Below, piece by piece: positions 27,145 to 36,600 of a stretch of DNA of 64,000 nt. Each line of letters starts with the position of its first letter. Position 1 is the first letter of the stretch. The translations under genes and the position numbers were made by a program. The stretch spans positions 6,804,501-6,868,500 of the forward strand of contig NZ_CP092417.1 of the NCBI RefSeq assembly GCF_023716865.1, given 5' to 3'. The notes under the pieces were generated by a model. The model was not told the DNA's origin, did no database searches, and saw only the letters and a list, made by a program, of their open reading frames with translations. This stretch comes from Endozoicomonas sp. SCSIO W0465 (GTDB taxonomy: Bacteria; Pseudomonadota; Gammaproteobacteria; Pseudomonadales; Endozoicomonadaceae).

Positions 27145-28253
27145 GGCTAAGTTACCGTTAATGGTTGGAAGCACCAATGTTCAGTAATTCTGCTGATCAA
27201 CCGGCCAACAGTTAATTTTTTTGCTGCCGTCAGTTCTCGCCTCCAGGCCAGATAATGGGGAAGGTAACGAGTTGCAACCCCTTGGAATACGCCGCCAATC
27301 CAGCGTTTTAAATGACTGTGATAAGAATTTACAGTCTGGATGTGGTAGATGCCTTCAACAACATGTTGACCTGCTGATGTCACCAGCTCCTTGAAGACAA
27401 ATCCAAGCTTGTCAGCAAGTTTTTCGTGAGCGAGGTGTGCATCCGCACAGACCGTGGCCTGTATCGATATGCGGCCATTTAAATGCCTGCACAATTCATT
27501 AGCACTTTCGTTTTCTAATACACCGTCAACGGTATTTCGATTACGGTCCCGAGCCACCATTACCGGGACTTTTCGGGCTTTGTTGGGATCATTACCCCGC
27601 TTTCGGGTTGGCCGTGGAAGGCCTTCTCTTTGCCCTTTGAAGGATTCACGGAAAAATGTTTCATCAAGCTCAGTAATGCCACAAAGCTCTTCTGCTTGAT
27701 CATTATTAATCACTTCAAGAAAGCGGTGACGCCAGCGGAACGCAGTTTTCAAGTCAATGGCATTCTCAGCAGCAGCTGGTCGCAAGACCATAGAGTGAGT
27801 CATACCTGCGAGGTATTTGTTCCATTTTTCAGGGTGCCTGAGCCTTGCCAAAGGCGTTCCACTAAAGGCGTTAAACGTTGAGTCGCAAGTCTTGCAGTGG
27901 TAGCGCTGTCGGCCATTTCGTATGCCCCAGCGACCAACGCTATGGCTTTTGCATTTGGGGCACCTGGGGTTTTCGGCAAATTGGGCAAGTATGCTCTTTT
28001 CTACGTCAGGTGTTGCATTATCGTTATTGGGTATAGATTCACTGTAAACAGGTTCAGAGTCAGTGGTTTCTACTACCTCGGTAACCTCTATTTGAGTACT
28101 AAGGAGCGAGTTGTTAAGAATGTCTCGCTGTTCACTGGTTAATGTTGAAATGGAATCAATAAAATTCTGGAAGAGTTCAGATTGCATATCACTCCCCTAC
28201 AACGTAGATTTTATGGGAGTTTAGCTGATTCAACCATTAACGGTAACTTAGCC
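27145..28253 (-). mobile_element. IS1595-family element, copy 2 (in tpl)
   Basis: 1109 bp, opposite in orientation to copy 1. The flanking 9-mers TATCATTCC (27136-27144) and TATCATTTC (28254-28262) differ by one base. The right-flank change would turn a Pro codon into Ser in tpl. Confidence 0.93.
27147..28187 (-). CDS. IS1595-family transposase (copy 2)
   Basis: 346 residues, identical to copy 1, with the zinc finger and ISXO2-like DDE motifs intact. Confidence 0.93.
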   Translation of the reverse strand: MQSELFQNFIDSISTLTSEQRDILNNSLLSTQIEVTEVVETTDSEPVYSESIPNNDNATPDVEKSILAQFAENPRCPKCKSHSVGRWGIRNGRQRYHCKTCDSTFNAFSGTPLARLRHPEKWNKYLAGMTHSMVLRPAAAENAIDLKTAFRWRHRFLEVINNDQAEELCGITELDETFFRESFKGQREGLPRPTRKRGNDPNKARKVPVMVARDRNRNTVDGVLENESANELCRHLNGRISIQATVCADAHLAHEKLADKLGFVFKELVTSAGQHVVEGIYHIQTVNSYHSHLKRWIGGVFQGVATRYLPHYLAWRRELTAAKKLTVGRLISRITEHWCFQPLTVT

Positions 28254-29349
28254 TATCATTTCAACTCACCAGGGGCGCGGTGCTGAAAACATTTTGTCTC
28301 AAATAGCGATTAAAGAAGGCCAATATGTTCTTGGTAACATGTACTTCACTACTACTCGCTATCACCAGGAGAAAAATGGCGCGAAGTTTATCGATATTAT
28401 TCGTGAAGAAGCGCATAACGCTGCTATCGAAGTTCCATTTAAAGGGGATATCGATGTACAGAAACTGAAAGCAGTGATTGCTGATAAGGGCGCTGAAAAC
28501 ATTGCTTACATCTGCCTGGCAGTAACGGTAAACCTGGCCGGTGGTCAGCCGGTTTCCATGGCAAACATGCGCGCTGTTTCTGAAGTTGCCCGTGAGCACG
28601 GCATCAAAGTATTTTACGATGCCACTCGTTGTGTAGAGAACGCTTTCTACATCAAGGAGCAGGAAGAGGGCTACGCAGACAAATCCATTCAGGAAATCGT
28701 CCTGGAAACCTTCAGCTATGCCGATGGCTGTACCATGAGCGGTAAGAAAGACTGCCTGGTAAACATTGGTGGCTTCCTGTGTATGAACGATGATGACCTG
28801 TTCGAACAGTCTAAAGAGCTGGTTGTCGTATACGAAGGCATGCCTTCATACGGTGGTATGGCCGGTCGTGATATGGAAGCGATGGCTATTGGCCTGCGCG
28901 AATCCATTCAGTATGAGTACATTGAGCATCGTGTTAAGCAGGTTCGCTATCTGGGCGAGAAGCTGAAAGAAGCGGGTGTACCAATCGTTATGCCTGTTGG
29001 TGGTCATGCGGTATTCCTGGATGCCCGTCGTTTCTGTCCTCATCTGACTCAGGACCAGTTGCCGGCACAGAGCCTTGCGGCCAGTATCTATGTTGAGGCA
29101 GGCGTTCGTGCCATGGAGCGCGGTATTGTATCTGCTGGCCGTGATGTCAACACCGGCAAGAACCACTGCCCACAGCTCGAAACGGTGCGTTTGACCATCC
29201 CACGCCGCGTATACACCTATGCCCATATGGACGTTGTCGCTGAAGGTATTATTCGTCTCTACAAAAAGCGTGAAGAAATCAAAGGTCTCCAGTTCGTATA
29301 CGAACCAAAACAGTTGCGTTTCTTCACTGCACGTTTTGAATATATTTAA
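28254..29349 (+). pseudogene. tpl: tyrosine phenol-lyase, C-terminal part
   Basis: Resumes at THQGRGAENILSQ and keeps the PLP-enzyme features: MYFTTTRYHQEKNG, FYDATRCVENAF with the cofactor-binding Asp and Arg, and CTMSGKKDCLVNIGG with the PLP-binding lysine. It also keeps EGMPSYGGMAGRDMEAMA and the C-terminal EPKQLRFFTARFEYI. No other damage was seen, so loss of function is due only to the IS. A terminator follows. The transporter and pyridoxal kinase downstream suggest a former tyrosine-utilisation operon or regulon. Confidence 0.95.
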
Positions 29350-29361
29350 TTATCAATGAAT

Positions 29362-29386
29362 AAAGCCCTCTTTCTGAGGGCTTTTT
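29362..29386 (+). terminator. rho-independent terminator of tpl
   Basis: AAGCCCTC pairs with GAGGGCTT across TTTCT, followed by a T-run. It separates tpl from the transporter gene, which probably has its own promoter in the AT-rich stretch up to 29525. Confidence 0.85.
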
Positions 29387-29525
29387 ATTAAGTCAATTCG
29401 CTTTTTTAAGTTTAAAAAAATGTGAATTTATCATTCACGTTTTCCATGTCTTATTGCTTACAAAAAAAGTAATTAGCCACGTAGATAAAATTAATGAAAC
29501 CTTGCGTGTAAAAAAGGATGTACTT

Positions 29526-30758
29526 ATGAAAGAATTGAATGTCATGGACAGGGTCTATGATAGTAGCTCTGGTTCAACTGCTGGAAATGGAAAAGTAATT
29601 GGTGGTGGACTGATTATTGCCGGCACATCAATTGGTGCAGGTATGTTATCACTGCCCATTGTATCTGCAGGTTTAGGTTTTACTATTTCAGCATTTATTA
29701 TTGTTGGTCTTTGGGCATTAATGACATATACCTCATTATTAATGCTGGAAGTTCATCAATTTGCCGATAGCAAGGCAACACTTCATACGTTGGCAAAACA
29801 GTTCCTTGGAGAAAAAGGAAAATATATCGCTGCGTTTTCCATGTTTTTCCTTTTTTACGCATTATGTGCCGCGTATATTGCCGGTGGTGGTTCCCAGATT
29901 ACCGCACGACTTAATTCAGCATTATCGATGGAAGTCCATAATGCCTTTGGCTCAATCATCTTTGCGATTATTGTGGCGGTGGTTGTAGCAATCGGGACTC
30001 ATTTTCTGGATAAAGTCAATCGGGTACTGTTTATTCTGATGATTGGTTCGATGGTTTTGGTGTTAATGTCACTAATGCCAAACGTTAATGGTGGCTTTCT
30101 GGCCAGTATGCCTGTGGAATATGGCCTGGTCTTAACCGCCCTCCCGGTGGTCTTTACCTCTTTCGGCTTCCATGGCAGTATCCCGGCGATTGTTTCTTAT
30201 CTGGATGGTGATACGAAAAATCTCAAGAAGGCCATGTACATCGGCTCTTGTCTGCCATTGGCCATTTATGTATTGTGGCTGTTGTGCACCCTAGGTGTCG
30301 TTAGCCAGGCTGAATTATATGAAAACTCCGGTTTGACCGCACTGATTGCCTCACTATCTGCGACCCTTGACGGTTCAAGCCTGTCCACATTCATTAATCT
30401 TTTTGCTGAGCTTGCGCTGATTACTTCCTTCCTGGGTGTCAGCCTGGGGCTGTTTGACTTCATCCGTGATACCACGATTCACAAGTTAAAAGGGAACAAA
30501 CTCTATGTTGCCATGCTCACGTACTTCCCTCCTTTAGGTTTTGCCCTGTTCTACCCTGAAGGTTTCATTATGGCGTTAGGTTACGCGGCTATTGCTTTGG
30601 TGGTGTTGGCAGTATTCCTGCCCGTTGCCATGGTTTATAAATCCAGACAGATCAACAATTCTGGCACGCACTATCAGGTTTTTGGTGGTAATGCCTTGCT
30701 GGGACTTGCTGCTCTATCCGGTATCGTCATTATTATTTCACAATTTGTGGCAGGTTAA
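29526..30758 (+). CDS. aromatic amino acid transporter (TyrP/TutB-like, HAAAP family)
   Basis: 410 residues with about eleven hydrophobic segments. The first helix has the family motif GGGLIIAGTSIGAGMLSLPIV. Other features are SFGFHGSIPAIVSYLDGD and SFLGVSLGLFDFIRD, both typical of TyrP/Mtr/TnaB permeases. It likely imports tyrosine by proton symport at the inner membrane. The ATG at 29526 is preceded by AAGGA at a good distance; an upstream in-frame start at 29454 is less likely. In Citrobacter and Erwinia a tyrosine transporter (TutB) lies next to tpl, which supports tyrosine as substrate. pdxY follows after 9 bp. Confidence 0.88.
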   Translation: MKELNVMDRVYDSSSGSTAGNGKVIGGGLIIAGTSIGAGMLSLPIVSAGLGFTISAFIIVGLWALMTYTSLLMLEVHQFADSKATLHTLAKQFLGEKGKYIAAFSMFFLFYALCAAYIAGGGSQITARLNSALSMEVHNAFGSIIFAIIVAVVVAIGTHFLDKVNRVLFILMIGSMVLVLMSLMPNVNGGFLASMPVEYGLVLTALPVVFTSFGFHGSIPAIVSYLDGDTKNLKKAMYIGSCLPLAIYVLWLLCTLGVVSQAELYENSGLTALIASLSATLDGSSLSTFINLFAELALITSFLGVSLGLFDFIRDTTIHKLKGNKLYVAMLTYFPPLGFALFYPEGFIMALGYAAIALVVLAVFLPVAMVYKSRQINNSGTHYQVFGGNALLGLAALSGIVIIISQFVAG

Positions 30759-30767
30759 GGCTTTACT

Positions 30768-31682
30768 ATGCGTGGTGTGATTTCAATTCAAAGTCATGTG
30801 GTTTTTGGACATGCCGGAAATAGCTCAGCAGTATTTCCTTTGCAACGTATGGGATTTGAGGTTTTTCCCGTCAATACGGTGCAGTTTTCGAATCACACCC
30901 AATATTCACAAGGTTGGAAAGGTCGCGCCTTTCCAGCCACAGATCTCACTGAGATAACCGATGGCCTGGCAACAATCGGCGTCCTCGACCAGTGCGATGC
31001 TATCTTAACGGGCTATCAGGGTAACGCGGACCAATGCGATGCGGTGGCAGACATTGTCAACCGAGTGAAAGAGCATAATCCATCAGCCATCTATGTGTGT
31101 GATCCGGTGATGGGCGCTCCGGATAAAGGCTGTATTGTCGGGGAAGGCATTGCTCAGAAACTCATTCACTCGTTGATGCCCATGGCCGACGTGATCGTGC
31201 CAAACCAGTTTGAGCTTAGCCAGTTTGCAGCTATGGAAATCAACAACGTATCGGATGCCGTACTGGCCTGCAAAAGAGCGTTGAATAAAGGCCCGGGCAT
31301 TGTTCTGGTCAAGCATTTATACGCTATTGCAGATGATAAGTTCTCCATGATGCTCGCTTTTGATGATCAGGTTTATATGGTTCAAAGGCCTAAGCCTGAT
31401 TTCGAAAAGCCACTGGTTGGTGTAGGTGACCTGATATCATCCCTGTTCACAGCAGGTTTACTAAAAGGCTGGTCAATAGAAAAAGCGTTCAAACATTGCA
31501 ATGAAGCCGCTTACGCAGTGGTAAAGGAAACGCAGCGGACCGGAGAGTGGGAGTTGCAGATTATTGCAGCACAAGACGAACTGGTGAATCCTTCAGAGCG
31601 ATTCGCTCTTTACAAATACATTGATGCAATATCTGACTTTGTCAGAGTTGACGTTGGACCATCATTGAGGGGTATCGCTTAG
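30768..31682 (+). CDS. pdxY: pyridoxal kinase PdxY
   Basis: 304 residues of the ribokinase-like pyridoxal kinase family. Diagnostic segments are SIQSHVVFGHAGNSSAVFPLQRMG, NTVQFSNHTQYSQGW, VCDPVMGAPDKGCIV, VPNQFELSQF and the catalytic GVGDLISS. It phosphorylates pyridoxal to PLP. It is probably cotranscribed with the tyrosine transporter (9-bp gap), so it could supply the PLP needed by tyrosine phenol-lyase. The protein is slightly longer at the C-terminus than E. coli PdxY. Confidence 0.93.
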   Translation: MRGVISIQSHVVFGHAGNSSAVFPLQRMGFEVFPVNTVQFSNHTQYSQGWKGRAFPATDLTEITDGLATIGVLDQCDAILTGYQGNADQCDAVADIVNRVKEHNPSAIYVCDPVMGAPDKGCIVGEGIAQKLIHSLMPMADVIVPNQFELSQFAAMEINNVSDAVLACKRALNKGPGIVLVKHLYAIADDKFSMMLAFDDQVYMVQRPKPDFEKPLVGVGDLISSLFTAGLLKGWSIEKAFKHCNEAAYAVVKETQRTGEWELQIIAAQDELVNPSERFALYKYIDAISDFVRVDVGPSLRGIA

Positions 31683-31751
31683 TATTGATTGCTGACAAAC
31701 GACAGGGCAGACCAGATATTGTTCAACGCTATGCGTTACTGACTATACTCT

Positions 31752-31774
31752 GGAGCAGCCTGTCAGGTTGCTCC
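31752..31774 (+). terminator. hairpin after pdxY
   Basis: GGAGCA and TGCTCC pair, with inner CCTG/CAGG. It is 70 bp after the pdxY stop and has no clear T-run, so termination is uncertain. Confidence 0.35.
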
Positions 31775-31889
31775 GGAACCTGCCCTGTTTCCCCTTCCTG
31801 TGTAGCCCACCATGCTCTGATTGTGGATAATATCGCTCTGGAATAACAATAATAACTATTGCCCGGCGATTCGCTGGCAGGAGTAACGG

Positions 31890-32426
31890 GTGCCTCCATC
31901 TCTTCCTATTCTCTGGCGTGTAAAGCGTTGGTATGTCCGTTTTATGCTGGCCTTTATTGGTCATGGTCTGGCAATGGCCTGCCGAACTGACCGGTTGATT
32001 CAAAAGGAAATCGCCGCATTACCCGATGATTTTACCTTTTCCATGAGAGTCATGCCTCGTGGTCCGGCTTTGTCCATGAAAAAAAGCGAAGGACGAATAA
32101 AACTGCGCCGGAAAAACGGTTCGTCCAGGCCTGATGTGGATATTCAATTCAAACACCTTGCCCATGCTTACCACACGCTCTCTTTTCAGGAAGGCACAAC
32201 CGAAGCCTTTGCCCGGGAGAGAATGGTGGTTGATGGTGACCTCCCCTCTTCCATGAAACTGGTGCGTTGCTTTGAACGATTGGAAGTGATCACCCTTCCC
32301 CGGTTTATAGGCCGGAACATCATGCGTCATTACCCGGATATTTCCTTAAAAGAGAAACTGGTGGGTGCATTGAAAATCTACCTGGGCGTGTTGGCCGGTT
32401 TTGTTATGGGAGTGTTTGCGAAATGA
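31890..32426 (+). CDS. small uncharacterised protein coupled to an alcohol dehydrogenase gene
   Basis: 178 residues from a GTG start with AGGAG about 8 bp upstream. The N-terminus has basic and hydrophobic stretches. The middle resembles an SCP2/sterol-carrier-like ligand-binding fold (FSMRVMPRGPALSMKKSEGRI, DVDIQFKHLAHAYHTLSFQEG). The end has a hydrophobic segment (LKIYLGVLAGFVMGVF) that could touch the membrane. It overlaps the iron alcohol dehydrogenase gene by 4 bp, so the two are very likely coupled, perhaps for lipid-derived aldehydes or alcohols. The fold assignment is tentative. Confidence 0.65.
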   Translation: MPPSLPILWRVKRWYVRFMLAFIGHGLAMACRTDRLIQKEIAALPDDFTFSMRVMPRGPALSMKKSEGRIKLRRKNGSSRPDVDIQFKHLAHAYHTLSFQEGTTEAFARERMVVDGDLPSSMKLVRCFERLEVITLPRFIGRNIMRHYPDISLKEKLVGALKIYLGVLAGFVMGVFAK

Positions 32427-33607
32427 GCCGTAGCTATTATGAATTCTTTAATCCGGTAAAAATCGTTTCAGGAAACGAAGCCCTGGAGCATATGCCCTAT
32501 GAACTGGCCAACCTTGGGGTTAAGAAACCTTTAATTATCACCGATGCCGGGGTGCTTGACGCCGGTTTAATGGAGCCGGTCAAGCGGGCTCTGGTGGTCG
32601 GTGAGGTTCCGGTGGCGGGTATCTACAGTGATGTCCCGCCCGACTCATCAACCCGTGTCGTCTCGGCCATCACACAGTTTTACCGTGAGGGTGGAGCGGA
32701 TGGGATTATTGCCGTTGGTGGTGGATCGGTAATTGATACATCAAAGGCTGTAAACATTCTCGTATCGGAAGGAGGTGATGATCTTCTGGCATTCAGTGGT
32801 GCCGGCGCCCTGACTAAACGACTAAAGCCGTTATTTATCCTGCCAACCACGGCAGGCACCGGTTCAGAGGTGACCAAAATTGCGGTGATTCGCGATGATG
32901 TCAGCGGGCGTAAAGTACCTTATAGCTCTTCATTCCTGATGCCGGATGTGGCGGTTCTCGATCCTCGGATGACGCTGACATTGCCGCCGCATATCACTGC
33001 AGCAACGGCCATGGATGCCATGACCCATGCGATTGAGGCGTTTATGGGTACGGCCAAAAATCCACTCAGTGATGCCTATGCCGTTGCCGCTATCAAAGGC
33101 ATACGGGAAAACCTGCTTCGGGTGCTGGCTATGCCTGATCGCCAGGATCTGCGATTGAAGCTGGCCGAGTCAGCCACCATGGCGGGCATTGCCTTTTCCA
33201 ACTCCATGGTTGGGCTGGTGCATGCCATTGGACACTCACTGGGGGCGATCACCCAACTTCCCCACGGCGTCTGCATGAGTCTGATGCTGCCTTATGTTCT
33301 GGAATACAACCTTCCCGGGTGTAAACAAGCGATTGGTGAACTGCTGCTTCCCCTGGCCGGTGCCGATTTTTACAGCAAAATACCTGAACAGCGACGGGCG
33401 GCTGAAACCATCATCTATATTCGTGCCATGCGGGATGAACTCTTTGAGCAAACAGAACTGCCAAGAACATTGTCAGAAAGTGGCAAGGTTCTGGAGTCGC
33501 AACTGGAAGACATTGCCCGTATGAGTGTTGACGATGGAGCACTGCTCTATAACCGGGTTGATGCCAGCTATGAGCAGGTGCTGGGTCTTTTGAAGTCAGC
33601 CTGGTAA
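32423..33607 (+). CDS. iron-containing alcohol dehydrogenase
   Basis: 394 residues of the group III (Fe-dependent) ADH family. The NAD(P)-binding GGGSVIDTSKAV and the PTTAGTGSEVTKIAVI motif are present. The metal-ligand region is DAMTHAIEAFMG followed by LVHAIGHSLGA and LPHGVCMSLMLPYV, giving the Asp and three His ligands expected. It interconverts alcohols and aldehydes; the substrate is not clear. It overlaps the preceding small gene and converges on mukB with a 41-bp gap. Confidence 0.93.
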   Translation: MSRSYYEFFNPVKIVSGNEALEHMPYELANLGVKKPLIITDAGVLDAGLMEPVKRALVVGEVPVAGIYSDVPPDSSTRVVSAITQFYREGGADGIIAVGGGSVIDTSKAVNILVSEGGDDLLAFSGAGALTKRLKPLFILPTTAGTGSEVTKIAVIRDDVSGRKVPYSSSFLMPDVAVLDPRMTLTLPPHITAATAMDAMTHAIEAFMGTAKNPLSDAYAVAAIKGIRENLLRVLAMPDRQDLRLKLAESATMAGIAFSNSMVGLVHAIGHSLGAITQLPHGVCMSLMLPYVLEYNLPGCKQAIGELLLPLAGADFYSKIPEQRRAAETIIYIRAMRDELFEQTELPRTLSESGKVLESQLEDIARMSVDDGALLYNRVDASYEQVLGLLKSAW

Positions 33608-33648
33608 CCCGTTTAAGGCAATAGGTACTGCATCCTCCGGGCAAAATG

Positions 33649-36600
33649 TCACGATTCAGCTACCTCAGGCAGCCTGCCTTTTACGCCAGAGAAAATAACA
33701 TGCTCGTAAGGTTCCATCAGGCGTACCATCCGATAGGTAATGCCATTTTTGGGCAGCACATTATCCGGCGCACCAACCAGCAGTTGCAGGGATTGATGGT
33801 CACAGAGTTCTTCCAGGGTGGCCAGTGCCCTGGCATCAAGCCGTGCCGCTTCATCCAGGAATAACAGACGACTGGCGGCGTGTCCTTTGCCATCGCGGTT
33901 ATTGGTAGCGACTTCCCATGAATGCAGCACCATAGTGAGAATGGCAAGACCGGTGCCAATGGCTTCTCCGGTAGAAAGATTGGTCGGGTTGGCCGGTTCA
34001 TACTGACTGCTGCCAGCCCGCTGAATCAGAATATTCAGGCGAATGTACTCACGATAATCCAGCAGTTTATCACCAACAATGGTACCCCCGGTTTCCTTCT
34101 TAAAGAGGTATTCCAGCGCCGCCTCCACCGTGATATCGGGTTTACGGAACAGGTCTGCGTAAAATTCCTGCTGCAGGGCATCCAGTATTTTCTGGAAACT
34201 GTCGATCACTTCCAGCTCAATTTTGATCGCCCGAATGGTGCCAAAATGCACACTGGAGAGGGCAGCATTCAGCTGATGAATCTGTTTGCGCTCTTTGTTG
34301 ATCTTGCGCTGAATGTTCTGCCCGAGGCTGTCCGATTCGGCGAGGAAGCGCTTCTCAGCATCTTTTAACAGGGTTTCCAGACGAGTCAGCCGCTCTTCCA
34401 GCAACTCCAGGTTTTGCCTTGGGTCATCCGATTGATACAACGTTTTATCCATGCGCTGGGCAAGATACGTTTGTGAATCAATAAAGCATTGGAACAGTGC
34501 TGGCAAATCCGTGCTGCTGCCTTTCTCTATTTGTTGATAAAGACTGTCCTGGCCATTTTTCTGTTCATTCTTCTGTTCATTCTCGAGAGCCTTTGCCAAT
34601 GCGACCCTTGCCGTCGCCAAACCGTCACGTAAAGTGTCACTGTCCTGATTCAGCAGGTGATGAATATGCAGCCGATGTCGTAAACCGGACTGTTCTGCCT
34701 GTTGCACAATCCGTTCATGGCTGGTGGTGGCGTGTTGCGCTTTTGGTGCCAGCTGATGAATATCCGCTATGGTATCACTGAGTCGCTCCTCGACTTTTTC
34801 CCGTTCTGCTGCAACAGTACTTTGTGCGATGTTTTGCTGTTTGATTTCCTGAATAAGTTCAGACTTTTCTGCCTTGATGCGGGTTAACTGTGCAGCACAC
34901 TCTTCCTTCAGACCCACTTTCCAGGTCAGGGGGATATCAGATATTTGTCGTTTGAGCTCTGATTGCTGATGACTATTTTGACTCAGGAGAGCATTGATAG
35001 AGTGGATGCTTTTCTCAAGTGAGTGGCACTGATCACGAAGTTGTGTCGCATACTGGTTTTGCTGTTGTTCCTGCTGTTGCTTAGTCTCGTACTCATTCCT
35101 GAGTTGATTTTGCAGATTCTCTTTTTCTTCCTGCCGTGCGACAGACTCTGCAAAGCGCAGATTAGGGGCTTTGTCCATGGCCGACGTCAGAAGGTCTTTC
35201 TGCTGGTGATAATGGCTTAACTGCTGCTTCAGCTGTTCCAGTTCTGCTCGCAGGGCATCCAGATTCTCTACCGGTGGCTGCTGAATATAGAAGCGATGCT
35301 CACTGAGCTGCCGAATCGTCTGCTGATGTTTGTCCACCCAGGCTTTAGCGTCAGTGGCACTTTGCAGTTGCTCAAGGAGCGCCTCTAATGATTGACGATT
35401 GGGGTCGTCATTCAATAGCCAGGCACTGGTTTGCCACTGTTCAAGACAACGAACAACGCTATTCAGACTGGTTTTCTGATGTTCGGCACCGGCCAGATCA
35501 ACCGTCAGTGATTCTACCCGGGCTTCCAGCTGCTCCAGTTGCCCGGTAAGCTCATTAACCGGCGGTTCCTGAACGCCAAGCCACTGGCTTTTGGCGGACA
35601 GCTGATCGAGAAGTTGCTGGCATTTCTCCAACTGTCGTTTGCCAATGGCCAGTTCCTGCAGCTGATCCAGCAGCTGTTCTTCCTGCTGCCGCAGTCTTTC
35701 CTGCTCTTTCTCCCGGGCCAGTCGGCCAATGGTCGGGAACTCAGGTTCCCGGCTTAAACGGGCAACATTGCTGGCGATTTCTACCAGGACACTGCCGTCT
35801 TCTTTCTGCTCAAGGGGGGTATGGAGATACTCTTCTTCCGAAAAAGACGCTCCCGGTGTGCCACCCAGAAGCCAGACGTGATCCGGGCGATCACTTTCTT
35901 CGCGGATAATAGCGGCAGCTTTGCTGATGTCCCGAACCTGGATGGCGTGGCGTAACGGGCCAAACTTGGCCTCCAGCCAGGCCGCCTCTTCCAGGGAGAT
36001 ATCATCGTTATCAAAATAGTCACTGATCACCACTCCGCCGGTCATCTCCGCCAGCTTTTGCAGTTGTTGCAGCTCTTTTGATGCCTTGATTTCCAGCTGG
36101 GCCATGCGGGAGCGCAGCTCTTCCAGATGCTTGCCAAGCTGCACATTGGCCTGCAGGTTTTCCTGCTGTTCCTGGCTGATTTGCTGGCGCAGGGTGATAA
36201 AGTCATTGTGGCTATCCATCAGGGCAGCCGGGCGGATGGCTTGAATCTCCTGACCCAGTCTGCGGGCATCCAGCCAGTGAATATTATCCTGACGGGCCTG
36301 GGTAAGGCTGCCCTGGATTTGTACCATTGTCTGTCTGGATTGCTGGATTTGTCCGCCAAGGGTATCTATTTTCCGTTGCTGGAATTGTTGCTCATGAGTG
36401 GCGGTGTTCAGGCTGGTGTTCCAGCTGGCTTCATCCTGAATCCTGCTGCGCCATTCTTCGGGAAGCATCGCAACGGCCTGTTGCAGCTTCTTCAGTTGCT
36501 CTTCTTCTTTCTGGCGCTGTTGCTGCTGTCTGATCAATACCGGTATCTGTGCAGCCAGTGTTGTTTGTTGTTCATGGTGATGTCGCCAGTGGTCGCTGCG

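Noticed and set aside
26861..29349. Tryptophanase (tnaA) as identity of the split PLP lyase
   Set aside because: The N-terminus, the FEYI C-terminus and the 456-residue length fit tyrosine phenol-lyase better, and the neighbouring transporter agrees.
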